64,000 nucleotides of DNA from Nonlabens dokdonensis DSW-6 (GCF_000332115.1 NC_020156.1:3101501-3165500); one strand, 5' to 3'; positions 26,966-35,204 are shown, counted from the stretch's first letter. Notes: generated by a model from the letters alone, not told the origin. Translations and numbers: made by a program.

Positions 26966-27417
26966 AGTGACTTTCTCATCTCACGTTTTAATTCAGCAGC
27001 AAGCTCCTTAATCGTTTTGTCCAATTTTTGATCTCCTATTCCTTGGTTTTCTAATTGCATTGTTTGATTGGTTCGCATTACTATTTTTCGGGCTAATTCC
27101 TCGGCTTTATTCTCTATCAAATTGTTGATGGTTCCATTTTTTGGAACTAACGCATATACTAACTTAAAGTCCATTGCCTCAGCTGCATCTTTTAGGGAAT
27201 TAAGTGTTATCGTCCCGCTCGCCTCACTTTCTTCAATTCTTTTCACACCTTGCCTGGTTATATTTAGTTTGGTGCCTAGTTGAGCCATAGTCATATGCAG
27301 CGCAGTACGAATGGTATTGGTCCATCCACGTTCTGGGATTAATACTTTGCTAGTTTCATAAAAAGGCTGTAATTTTTTATCCAGCTGTTCGATCAAAAGG
27401 TGGTGCTTATTTCTCAT
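26956..27417 (-). CDS. Mobile mystery protein A, XRE-type regulator
   Basis: A 153-aa protein with an N-terminal basic helix, then a helix-turn-helix of the XRE type (about 45-75: MTMAQLGTKLNITRQGVKRIEESEASG) and a C-terminal helical part rich in Glu/Lys. I start it at the ATG at 27417 (MRNKHHLL), not the ATG at 27462, because the earlier start would include the probable operator GTAAAC-N6-ATTTAC as coding sequence and the family begins near this point. It is likely the repressor and perhaps the antitoxin of the Fic protein encoded after it (10-bp overlap). Two 18-bp palindromic sites upstream support autoregulation. Confidence 0.85.
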   Translation of the reverse strand: MRNKHHLLIEQLDKKLQPFYETSKVLIPERGWTNTIRTALHMTMAQLGTKLNITRQGVKRIEESEASGTITLNSLKDAAEAMDFKLVYALVPKNGTINNLIENKAEELARKIVMRTNQTMQLENQGIGDQKLDKTIKELAAELKREMRKSLWD

Positions 27418-27422
27418 CACAT

Positions 27423-27434
27423 GTAAATGTTTAC
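27423..27434. promoter_or_regulatory. Half-site pair GTAAAT-GTTTAC near the mobile mystery A start
   Basis: GTAAAT directly abuts GTTTAC, the same half-site as in the two sites upstream. It lies 6 bp before the ATG at 27417 (minus strand). Confidence 0.4.
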
Positions 27435-27454
27435 GTTTACAATACAATTTATAT

Positions 27455-27472
27455 GTAAACATATATATTTAC
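27455..27472. promoter_or_regulatory. Probable operator 1 (GTAAAC-N6-ATTTAC)
   Basis: Inverted half-sites of 6 bp with a 6-bp AT spacer and one mismatch, 38 bp before the regulator ATG. It has the same geometry as operator 2. Confidence 0.6.
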
Positions 27473-27486
27473 AAATATAATAAAAA

Positions 27487-27504
27487 GTAAACTTATATGT
27501 TTAC
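27487..27504. promoter_or_regulatory. Probable operator 2 (GTAAAC-N6-GTTTAC)
   Basis: Perfect inverted repeat with spacer TTATAT. Its left edge is 32 bp, three helical turns, from that of operator 1, consistent with same-face dimer binding. Confidence 0.65.
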
Positions 27505-27665
27505 TTTTGAAAACATCATAAGTAAATGATCGCGGTTTTAAGCGTAGTTTCTTACTGTGAATGTATAAAACAAAAGTAAAATAGCATCTACGCGAGTATT
27601 TCCTTATTCAATAAGCTGCTATTACAACTTCTGTAAGAAGTAGTGGTTTTTATGGGTGGTAGTTT

Positions 27666-27681
27666 CGCTTTCGCGAAAGCG
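27666..27681. repeat. 16-bp palindromic repeat, copy 7 (intergenic)
   Basis: Perfect CGCTTTCGCGAAAGCG, preceded by TTTTTATGGGTGGTAGTTT; nearly the same lead-in occurs before copy 8. Confidence 0.9.
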
Positions 27682-27824
27682 AGTTTTTAGAAATTAAATG
27701 TCCTACATTTTGAAACCCTTATTTTAATCTATAAATGGTTTTATTTTTTTCTGCTATGTTATCCAAAATAGAAGTAACTAATTTTAAAATGGAAGATGTT
27801 ATTTCGTAAGGTGGTTTCAAAACT

Positions 27825-27859
27825 GATACTATCATTTGATACTATCAAAGATACTATCA
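27825..27859 (+). repeat. Three direct copies of GATACTATCA
   Basis: Copies at 27825, 27838 and 27850, spaced 13 and 12 bp apart, iteron-like. No replication or regulator gene is adjacent that would explain them. Confidence 0.7.
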
Positions 27860-28177
27860 TTAATGATTTGTTATATAGAGAAGTAGACCTTTTTTAATTG
27901 AGGACAGTGGCTTTATATTTAAAAAAAGCATCAATTGCATACTGTAGCAAGCCCTTAAAACAAGCTTTTGCCATCGCTAAAACGGATTGAAATGGTGGTT
28001 GATTCTGCTCATATTTCTTTGAGAATGGTTATTGTGTCAACCCAAATAATAACTTTTTAAATACATTTTCAGTAATTATCTTATGTTTATCAATTATAAA
28101 TAATGGTAATTTATCATTGGTTTTGTTATCAATTTTCTATAATAAAAGCGTACTATTGATAGATAAATTATTTAATT

Positions 28178-29674
28178 ATGAAAAAAATTACCATATTCTT
28201 ATTCGTATTCATAGTTTTTGAGTTTGCGACAGCTCAAAACCTTGCTCTTAATGGTACGGCCACCGCAAGTTCTGTCGAAAATGGAGGGACTTTGGCAGTT
28301 AATGCTAACGATGGTAATGCTGCTACACGTTGGGCATCTTCTTTTTCTGACCCAGAATGGATTACTATCGATTTAGGTGCTAGCTTTGATATTGGACGAG
28401 TGGTATTAAATTGGGAAGGTGCATTTGGAAGTTCTTATGAAATACAAATTTCTAATGATCCTACATTCACCACATTTACTACTGCTTTCACTACAACTAC
28501 TGGAGATGGCGGCATTGATGATATATCGGTTAGTGAAACAGGTAGATATGTGAGAATGTATGGCACGGTAAGAGGGACACCTTTTGGATATAGTCTATGG
28601 GAGTTTGAAATTTATGAAGCAGTAGACCCTTTAATAGACACTTCGTTAAGTGACCTTACCGTCAATGGATCAACAGTAGCTGGTTTTTCATCAAGCACCT
28701 TAGATTATAATATTTTATTACCTATAGGTACAACGGTTGTCCCAACGGTTGTAGCTACCGCAGCACAAGCATCACCAGCAACAGCTGTGGTTACTAACGC
28801 TGCATCGCTTCCAGGAGTAACTTCTATTCTAGTAACTGCGCAAAATGGAACAGATACCAATACCTACACCATTAGTTTCACCGTAGAGATCACACCTGTA
28901 AATCAAACTTTTGATTTAACTTTTGAACCAGGATCAGTTGGCAGCGTTGCTACTAATTGGAATGTGTTTGAAAACGATTCTAATCCACCATTTGAAGTGG
29001 TGTCAAATCCAGATGCCACTGGTGTTAATACGTCTCCTACGGTAGCCAAATTAATAACCTTAACAGCAGGTGAACCTTTTGCAGGTTGCGAAACACAACA
29101 TGGAACCATCTGGAAATGGGTTTTAGACGGGACAACTACTACTATTACCATAGATGTTTATAAAACGGTAATTAGTGATGTTGGTATTAAAATGGTAAAT
29201 GAAACTTCGGGCACTATTTTTCAGCTGTTACAACCCAATACAGTTACAAACGCATGGGAAACCTTAACCTATGATATCACAAGTGCTATAACAAGTGGAG
29301 ATAATAATGACGTAGACCAAATTGTAGTCTTTACAGATTGGCAACCTAGAACTTCTGATAATATTTCTTATTTTGATAATATTTCATGGGAAGGACTTAA
29401 ATTAGCCGAAGCACCTTTACTTAGCATTCCCACTATGGATACAACTGTAATTAAAGTTTATCCTAACCCTACACAGCAAGTTTGGAATGTAACCTCTAGT
29501 AATCAGGTTTTAAATTCCATTGAAGTATTTGACGTTTTGGGAAAACAAGTATTGTCCCTACGCCCAAATGCTAATGATACCATCATTGATGCTACTGCGT
29601 TAACAAACGGCTTATATATTGCAAAAATAACAACAGACACAGGTAGTAAAAGTCTAAAACTTCTTAAGAAATAA
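28178..29674 (+). CDS. T9SS-secreted protein with discoidin and other carbohydrate-binding-type domains
   Basis: A 498-aa exported protein without a visible catalytic domain. Order: signal peptide (1-19, MKKITIFLFVFIVFEFATA); F5/8 type C (discoidin) domain (about 22-146, ALNGTATASSVENGG, RWASSFSDPEWITIDLG); a cadherin-like beta-sandwich domain (about 152-238, SLSDLTVNGSTVAGFS); a further beta-sandwich (about 245-408) like modules found beside family 16 glycoside hydrolases in marine Bacteroidetes; T9SS type A sorting domain (about 425-498, KVYPNPTQQVWNV ... NGLYIAKI ... KLLKK). It probably binds a polysaccharide or cell surface and may be the remnant of an enzyme or a stand-alone binder. A terminator follows. 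Confidence 0.85.
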   Translation: MKKITIFLFVFIVFEFATAQNLALNGTATASSVENGGTLAVNANDGNAATRWASSFSDPEWITIDLGASFDIGRVVLNWEGAFGSSYEIQISNDPTFTTFTTAFTTTTGDGGIDDISVSETGRYVRMYGTVRGTPFGYSLWEFEIYEAVDPLIDTSLSDLTVNGSTVAGFSSSTLDYNILLPIGTTVVPTVVATAAQASPATAVVTNAASLPGVTSILVTAQNGTDTNTYTISFTVEITPVNQTFDLTFEPGSVGSVATNWNVFENDSNPPFEVVSNPDATGVNTSPTVAKLITLTAGEPFAGCETQHGTIWKWVLDGTTTTITIDVYKTVISDVGIKMVNETSGTIFQLLQPNTVTNAWETLTYDITSAITSGDNNDVDQIVVFTDWQPRTSDNISYFDNISWEGLKLAEAPLLSIPTMDTTVIKVYPNPTQQVWNVTSSNQVLNSIEVFDVLGKQVLSLRPNANDTIIDATALTNGLYIAKITTDTGSKSLKLLKK

Positions 29675-29700
29675 AATGTAATTTTTAGCCATTTATTTAA

Positions 29701-29730
29701 AAACGCTTCTTTTTAGGAGGCGTTTTTTTA
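29701..29730 (+). terminator. Terminator (copy B of a duplicated terminator)
   Basis: AACGCTTC pairs with GAGGCGTT around TTTTTAG and is followed by seven T. The 20 bases from the loop onward match the panB terminator. Confidence 0.8.
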
Positions 29731-29743
29731 TGGGTGATAATTT

Positions 29744-29759
29744 CGCTTTCGCGAAAGCG
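29744..29759. repeat. 16-bp palindromic repeat, copy 8 (intergenic)
   Basis: Perfect CGCTTTCGCGAAAGCG, 14 bp after terminator copy B. Confidence 0.9.
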
Positions 29760-29830
29760 CGTTTTATACTATTTTCACTATTCTAAATTTAAAATAAAAC
29801 CACCATCAAACCATCCAAACCTATCATTAC

Positions 29831-30151
29831 ATGAGCCAACTTAACGATATCGTGTCGCAGCGCAAGAAAGGATTAAGCTCTAGCGAGATAAGACAAAAGC
29901 TGGAAGAAGATGGAGTAGAAGAGGCCCAAATCCAGTTCTACCTACAAAAATCTGACGAGCTGTTTTTTAATCAAATGATGAGTCCTAAAAAGACGGAAAC
30001 TGCTTCTACTAATAATGCCACCAAAGTCATAAAAATCATTACTTTGATATTGTGCTTACTGCTCTTAATAAGCATCTTTTTGGGCTACATCACCACTGGT
30101 TTATTAGGTCTATTAATAATTTGGATTTTGATTAGGTATAGTTCTTTTTGA
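29831..30151 (+). CDS. Small membrane protein with N-terminal helical domain, unknown
   Basis: A 106-aa protein. Residues 1-45 form a charged helical part (VSQRKKGLSSSEIRQKLEEDGVEEAQ) that resembles a short UBA-like or SHOCT-like helical bundle. After a Lys/Thr/Ser linker, two short membrane helices follow (about 66-84, IKIITLILCLLLLISIFLG, and 87-102). No family is recognised with confidence. It begins 70 bp after a palindrome copy and stands alone on the plus strand before a run of minus-strand accessory genes. Confidence 0.6.
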   Translation: MSQLNDIVSQRKKGLSSSEIRQKLEEDGVEEAQIQFYLQKSDELFFNQMMSPKKTETASTNNATKVIKIITLILCLLLLISIFLGYITTGLLGLLIIWILIRYSSF

Positions 30152-30210
30152 GAGTGAGAGTAGTAGGGAAGATTTCTTTAATAAGTTAGTTCATTGTAAT
30201 CCATCGCTTT

Positions 30211-30657
30211 CTAGTTTAAATTACACCAAATGATTTCATCATTCTTCAAAGTGAATCTTGGAAAAAAGTTAAAATTAGTAGTAACATCAAATTCTGGTTC
30301 CAATACAATCCACCATTCAAAATTCTCTTTTTTCAAATTAATAGCAGACAAGAAATACATCGTTTGTAATTCACTTTTAGTTTTTTCCCATTTTGAATCG
30401 CGATAACATTCTTCCATATATTGGAACAATTTGTCATTTATGCTTTTCCATCTTTTTTCAAATTCTTGTATTTGCTTAATTTGTTTATTAGAAGGAACAT
30501 TTTGATCTTCAACTTCAATAGTTAATTCAATTAGAGCTTTTGAAATAGGCATTTTGATAAGTCCAGACCACTCAAATTCGGTTTTATTTTTATGAAGCTG
30601 TAACTTGCCGTAATTAGCTAAGATAAATTCTGGATTTTCTTTATTCCAATTCAGCAA
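30211..30657 (-). CDS. Accessory protein, unknown
   Basis: A 148-aa soluble protein that is Trp-rich for its size (about seven Trp) and has alternating strands and a long central helix (about 58-95, NKQIKQIQEFEKRWKSINDK...). The composition, a mixed beta domain with aromatic residues, is reminiscent of bacterial immunity-type or DUF2262/DUF6985-like proteins, but I cannot assign it. It is isolated: no co-directional partner within 150 bp. The neighbours (unknown 190-aa gene, truncated PH gene, HNH gene) suggest a variable locus. Confidence 0.55.
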   Translation of the reverse strand: MLNWNKENPEFILANYGKLQLHKNKTEFEWSGLIKMPISKALIELTIEVEDQNVPSNKQIKQIQEFEKRWKSINDKLFQYMEECYRDSKWEKTKSELQTMYFLSAINLKKENFEWWIVLEPEFDVTTNFNFFPRFTLKNDEIIWCNLN

Positions 30658-30813
30658 TTTTATATTTTTTATTTAATTATACTTAAAAATTATGAATAAC
30701 AAAGTATCGAAATAAATAAGTCTTTGCTATTATCGCAAAATAAGGATTGATTTAGGATGATTTGTCTATAAGTACTTTAGTTATATAATAAACGTGATTT
30801 CACTTGTTTTTCA

Positions 30814-31386
30814 TCACAATAATTTGTTGGGGACATTTATTATAATTCGCTCAATATTTTCATAAGGTTCATTTTCCTCCATATACTGCAATGAATCAAA
30901 GGCAATTCCTGTTTTACCTTTTTTAATTTCAGAGTTAACAATTTGTTCTAGTTTTTTAATTCCGACAGCACCTACTCCGAAGTAATCTATAATAATAGAA
31001 TTGCTTTTTTCAAAATGAGCTTTTATTATTAATGCTTTTCGATTTGTAAAATTTATAAGTTCTAACCTTTCGTTTAATCCAATATCAAGTTCATTTGCAA
31101 TTCTTGAGGCGTTATTCTTATCAATTTTCATTTTTTGGATTAAATACTTTTCTACTGTTAAAGGAAATAAGCGTTCAATAAATGAATTTTGAGAGTAGTT
31201 TTTTGCCCATGGTAAATTAGCATTAGTTTTTTGTAAATGCTTAATTGATTCAATTGTAAGGTCAAATTCAATAATCCGAACACTTGGAACATAAATCCGT
31301 ATTAGTTTTCCACTTCTGAGTTCAAAATCTGGTACAGAAATTCCGTTTATTTCAAACTCTTTACTATAAAAAATAGTGTTCGTCAT
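30814..31386 (-). CDS. Unknown protein, possibly a degenerate ABC-ATPase-like fold
   Basis: A 190-aa protein with no signal peptide. The C-terminal half reads, by eye, like the second half of an ABC ATPase: a stretch LNERLELINFTNRKALIIKA where the signature helix would lie, a hydrophobic strand SIIIDYFG in the Walker B position, then GIKKLEQIV and GKTGIAFDS. However, no Walker A motif exists in the N-terminal half and the Walker B Glu is missing, so ATP hydrolysis is unlikely. This similarity is an impression, not a proven domain. The gene stands between unknown genes in the accessory block and is AT-rich. Confidence 0.5.
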   Translation of the reverse strand: MTNTIFYSKEFEINGISVPDFELRSGKLIRIYVPSVRIIEFDLTIESIKHLQKTNANLPWAKNYSQNSFIERLFPLTVEKYLIQKMKIDKNNASRIANELDIGLNERLELINFTNRKALIIKAHFEKSNSIIIDYFGVGAVGIKKLEQIVNSEIKKGKTGIAFDSLQYMEENEPYENIERIIINVPNKLL

Positions 31387-31476
31387 AATTATACTAAATG
31401 GTTATATATGAATCTCTTAACTTGTAAATAGCGATAAGTTTAAGCACAAGTCCTACTTCCAAAAGTCTTTCACTTC

Positions 31477-31704
31477 CTACATGATCTTTGACGCTAGATA
31501 TTTCTGGACTTCATAAACATCAATGCTTTTATTGAACTTTTTACTTACTGAAGGTATGTTTTCACTCGAAATATAAATTTTCAACTCAGCGTCCAGATCA
31601 AATGTTCCAGCAGTTTCTAAGGAAAGTCTTGATATGCTTTTATAGGGTAATGATTTATACTCTACTTTGCTTCCCGTGAGTCCTTGCACATCAATTAGTA
31701 TCAA
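31477..31704 (-). pseudogene. 5'-truncated PH-domain (bPH_1 type) gene
   Basis: The 75 residues match the C-terminal 60 percent of the bacterial PH-domain family typified by YvbH/PF08000, usually about 125 aa: DVQGLTGSKVEYKSLPYKSI, then AGTFDLDAELKIYISS and KFNKSIDVYEVQ. The N-terminal strands and helix are missing, and in-frame stops lie immediately before the first codon (a TTG). So the 5' part has been lost, probably at a recombination joint with the HNH gene, whose stop is only 27 bp upstream. A short product from the TTG is possible but would be an incomplete fold. Confidence 0.7.
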
Positions 31705-31731
31705 TCTTCAATTCGTTATCCATAATTCTGC

Positions 31732-32502
31732 TTACCAGCGTATAGTAATTGAATCTATTTTTGACTCTAAATTTTCACCTCTAAGTTCAATTCTTTTTTT
31801 CTCATTATTCCACCAATCGTCATTTAGTTGTTTTTTATCTATTGAACAACTTGCATTAATCCATTCGATCTTAAAATGAATATGTTCCAAATCTGGCTGG
31901 AAATTTTCCAAATGTTCATTATGCATAATTTCCGAAATTGAAACTCCTAATCTAACGTCAGATAAAGTATGAAATTTAGTACTTTTAATACTTATTAAAC
32001 GGATAAGATCATTAATATTACCGTTTTCTGAAGTCTCTACAGCTAGAAGGATTTCTCCGTTTGAATTATAAATTTCATAAGAGTCATACATATCTTCTCC
32101 TGGATGTTCACCATATGCTACAGTCTTCCTAATTTGGTTACTTGGAAGTATTGTGTACAAATCTTTAATAGTCATTCCTTTTTTTAATATTCCAACTCTA
32201 TTCTTATGAATTCTAAAATTATCAAAAGTGTAAATGCCTTTATACAAATAATCAGCATTAATAGACAAGTTATTTTTAGTTTTAATTACTAAACTTTCTG
32301 AAATTTCGCCAGATTCTATAGATGTATGACAATTAGGGCAAACAGAAATTAGATTTTTAAAAACAGTATTTGCAGGGTTACCATCTATATGATGGTGTTC
32401 TAGCTTTGAAGCATCTGCATAATTACAAAACGGACATTTCAATTTAACTTCTTGAAGTAGCTTTATTTTTAATTTATAATTTGGATTTTTTCTTTTGTTC
32501 AA
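31732..32502 (-). CDS. HNH endonuclease-domain protein
   Basis: A 256-aa protein with an N-terminal HNH/zinc-finger nuclease domain (about residues 17-65): CPFCNYADASKLEHHHIDGN carries the first Cys pair and the HHH metal/catalytic histidines, and CPNCHTSIESGEIS the second Cys pair and last His. The remaining 190 residues are alpha/beta with no recognised domain; two segments (about 88-125 and 150-190) look like repeats of a beta hairpin plus helix and may bind a target or ligand. It might be a restriction-like or homing-type nuclease. It sits between the three-gene PLD operon and the truncated PH gene, a typical accessory spot. Confidence 0.75.
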   Translation of the reverse strand: MNKRKNPNYKLKIKLLQEVKLKCPFCNYADASKLEHHHIDGNPANTVFKNLISVCPNCHTSIESGEISESLVIKTKNNLSINADYLYKGIYTFDNFRIHKNRVGILKKGMTIKDLYTILPSNQIRKTVAYGEHPGEDMYDSYEIYNSNGEILLAVETSENGNINDLIRLISIKSTKFHTLSDVRLGVSISEIMHNEHLENFQPDLEHIHFKIEWINASCSIDKKQLNDDWWNNEKKRIELRGENLESKIDSITIRW

Positions 32503-32649
32503 ATTTATTGGTTCATTTTAGTCATTTACGATAATATAGTCAGATTTTTTAGTTACGAAAAAAATATTGACTTTTCAAATATACTTTAATATTGACAAGA
32601 GAACTGTTTGATTGTTTACTATACATTGCTTAAGCGGCTGTTTTTTTTC

Positions 32650-34611
32650 TTAAAGTTTTAATGTTTCTAACATCCTTTCTAACTCATGCACTTTATCCTT
32701 TTGATTACGATTACTATACTGCCGTTTTAGGAATAAAAACTCTTTGTCGAGCCGTTTTTGTAGTTGTTCCTTTGATTGGTCTAAAAGAGGAAATTTGTCG
32801 TTTGATAAAATATTCAAAAGCGAATAAAGATTGTCATAGTTTTCTATGAGTTCTTGCTCAAAGAATTCTTTGTGCTCTGAAAAAATTTGATTGGCAACTA
32901 AGAACAATAAGTGCAAAGGCATTTGATAGTATTCAGAGCTGTCAATATGAGAAAATCTGTCTTGCGTTAAAATATGATTAGTTAATCCTTTGAAAAAGCT
33001 TTCTTTCTCGTTTCTGCCTTTGAACCCAGATTCATTTTCAAAGAGCAACGCAACTCCCGAACAAATAAAAGATTCTTTTACCAATGGTGAAAAGTCAATT
33101 TTGGAAGGGTTCCAACCTTGATGAATAGTTTTAAATTTATTGATTAACTCTTTCGCTGTTTGAATAGGGTTGTCTTGTTGGCTTATTATAAATCCTAGAC
33201 TTTTTAATGCAGACCAATATGGTTCTGTATAAGTTCTGTCCCAAAAGAATTTGTCAGAGCTAATATAATTTGTTATTGCCTCAAGTAAAGTTGAAAGGAT
33301 ATTTTTGTCTTCTTTGTGCCTGATAACTTCTACATAGAAATTGAACTTTTGTAAATTAAATGACTGCAAATCTAAACTCAAAAATTCAACAGATTTTTTC
33401 TTGTAAGTTTCTGTCAATAATTTTATTTCTGAATTGTAAATGTCGTTTGGCTTATACTGACGACTATTTATTCTTGGTCTATAACTAAAAATCCAATCTT
33501 CAATCTCCGAATTTGATAGTGCTTTCTTCAAAGACTGAATTATGTTCTCGTAGTTCTTTTTCTTTGTTTCAATCCATTCTATTTGTTTCTCAATTCCTTT
33601 TTCAAAAAACTGTTCATTTCTTTCATTTTTTCTTTCGGAATCTTCGTAAATGGAAAAACGCTCTGTTAGTTTATTTGATGCTTCAAAATAATTGTGTGCT
33701 ACAATTAATAAGAGAACTTTCAAATTAGATTTTACAACTGTTTTTTCATCTGTAAGTTTAGAAGCTAATTGTAAATACTCTTTTGGACTAAAATTTAACG
33801 AAGATATAAATACACAATCTTGAATTATCGGAAGTTTTAGATTGTCCCAAAATTCAATCCAAAGAGAAATATCTTTTCTAATAAGAACGGAAGATATAAA
33901 ACTAAACTCGTGGTTTAACATTATATAATCCGAATGGCGTGTTGCTTCTTGAGCAAAACCCCAAAGATTTTCTTTTGGAAGTTTTGATATGGAATTCTCA
34001 TATCCATTAAAAAATTCTTTGTCATACGTTCTAACAGCATCAAGTAATTTGTCAGGGCTAACATTTATGTTTACCCATTCTTCCTTTTTGTTTAAAACCC
34101 AGTCTATTGGAAGATTTTCAATTAAGTCAGCATAGAAACCGTGAAGCATTTCGGTTTTATCTAATAACGATTTCAATACTACTAAAGAACTAAAGCGTGA
34201 ATCTTGAGCAATGTTCAGGGCTAATTTATTCTCTAACCACGAATGAATGTAATTTTGAATAACGTGAGTTTCATTATAGTGCCCGTCTTTTTTGAATATT
34301 CTACTCAGAAATTTATTGAAAACAAATTCTGACAGACTTTTTTCTGAATGAGCTTTATATGACGTATAAAGCGGATTGTCTTCTAAAATTTTCTCTAATT
34401 CTTTATCTACGTTAGGGGCATCAACATCTTTAACCTCTGCATTTTCACCAGCTTTAATTGATTTGTATAATAAGTCAGCAACATTGCTTATAAATGGCAT
34501 TATAGAATCATTCAGTGATGAAATTCCACCTAAGAGTTCAGCGAGTTTGCGTTCTGGATATTTTTGCTCAAGAGCGTAAAAGTCATATTTGTAAAAAAGG
34601 TCTTTATTCAT
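32650..34611 (-). CDS. Third gene of the PLD operon: large helical protein, unknown
   Basis: A 653-aa protein, probably cytosolic, almost wholly helical by composition, with no signal peptide or membrane span. No Walker, HKD, nuclease or protease motif could be found. Lys/Glu-rich coiled-coil-like parts occur at about 315-365 (ERKNERNEQFFEKGIEKQIEW...) and 625-653. This fits an alpha-solenoid scaffold or target-binding subunit. Its ATG shares a single base with the stop of the PLD gene upstream (TAATG), so it is translated as the last gene of a three-gene operon and is probably made in fixed ratio with the two PLD proteins. Function unknown; a role as sensor or adaptor is inference. Confidence 0.7.
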   Translation of the reverse strand: MNKDLFYKYDFYALEQKYPERKLAELLGGISSLNDSIMPFISNVADLLYKSIKAGENAEVKDVDAPNVDKELEKILEDNPLYTSYKAHSEKSLSEFVFNKFLSRIFKKDGHYNETHVIQNYIHSWLENKLALNIAQDSRFSSLVVLKSLLDKTEMLHGFYADLIENLPIDWVLNKKEEWVNINVSPDKLLDAVRTYDKEFFNGYENSISKLPKENLWGFAQEATRHSDYIMLNHEFSFISSVLIRKDISLWIEFWDNLKLPIIQDCVFISSLNFSPKEYLQLASKLTDEKTVVKSNLKVLLLIVAHNYFEASNKLTERFSIYEDSERKNERNEQFFEKGIEKQIEWIETKKKNYENIIQSLKKALSNSEIEDWIFSYRPRINSRQYKPNDIYNSEIKLLTETYKKKSVEFLSLDLQSFNLQKFNFYVEVIRHKEDKNILSTLLEAITNYISSDKFFWDRTYTEPYWSALKSLGFIISQQDNPIQTAKELINKFKTIHQGWNPSKIDFSPLVKESFICSGVALLFENESGFKGRNEKESFFKGLTNHILTQDRFSHIDSSEYYQMPLHLLFLVANQIFSEHKEFFEQELIENYDNLYSLLNILSNDKFPLLDQSKEQLQKRLDKEFLFLKRQYSNRNQKDKVHELERMLETLKL

Positions 34612-35204
34612 TAAAGGTGTAAATAGGTTAATGGAATTTCGTGTTGATTGGAACTATTCCAATATTTTTGAAAAATTGATATTATAAAATCCCTTGTGTC
34701 TGGAGTGGATACTTTGAGAATTCCTGTGGATTGTTCTGATTTTAAATGATAACCTAAAGAACTACCGATTAAATACACATCGGTACTATCAATAATCAAG
34801 AATCTATCATGAAAAAATCTTCCGCCTTGATTCGCCACGTCTCCTTTATTGATAACTCTCAAACCAAACCTACAATCTTTTGCTGGTGCGATTACGACCT
34901 TTACTGCATTATGGACATCCGTTAAATATGATTGAGTTGAGTCTAAGCCTTTTAAAGTTAGAATCTTAATAGTAATGTCGTTTTTAATGTTTGTAAATAT
35001 GTTTTGGTCAGCATTGGGTGGTTTTACATTGAAATAAGGATCCCAAATAATTACTTCATCAATAGCGTTATCAATCAAGTCTTGATACATCAAGGGATTG
35101 TCGCTGGGATAAGTGTCTTTATGGTAAAACCAATATTCACTTTGTCCGCATTCGTGCATTCTAAGCGCAGCATTTACAGGATTTGTCAAAAAAATATTAG
35201 CCAT
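34611..35204 (-). CDS. Second gene of the PLD operon: single-motif phospholipase D-like protein
   Basis: A 197-aa protein consisting of one PLD-type domain. A strand ending in IIWDPYF (about 52-58) opens the domain. The catalytic half-site is H132-D-R134-(x4)-D139 followed by IGSS (146-149), an HxR variant of HxK(x4)D. One half-site is not enough for catalysis, so it must pair with another. The gene before it encodes a protein ending in the same kind of domain (DPYF, HDRFIVTD, IGSS). I start it at the ATG at 35204 (MANIFLTNP), which overlaps the preceding stop by 8 bp; an in-frame ATG at 35270 would add an unlikely, wholly overlapping leader. The product may be a nuclease or a lipid-modifying subunit. 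Confidence 0.8.
   Translation of the reverse strand: MANIFLTNPVNAALRMHECGQSEYWFYHKDTYPSDNPLMYQDLIDNAIDEVIIWDPYFNVKPPNADQNIFTNIKNDITIKILTLKGLDSTQSYLTDVHNAVKVVIAPAKDCRFGLRVINKGDVANQGGRFFHDRFLIIDSTDVYLIGSSLGYHLKSEQSTGILKVSTPDTRDFIISIFQKYWNSSNQHEIPLTYLHL

Larger units (their letters stand above)
27505..28177. other. Non-coding gap with palindrome and iteron-like repeats
   Basis: About 670 bp without a supportable gene. It contains a small hairpin (ACTTC...GAAGT, near 27627-27642) with a T-run, a 16-bp palindrome (27666), and three direct copies of GATACTATCA (27825-27859). The rest is AT-rich and shows nothing further. Confidence 0.65.

Noticed and set aside
27418..27462. Earlier start for the mobile mystery A regulator
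   Set aside because: It would code through the probable operator and gives an atypical N-terminus.
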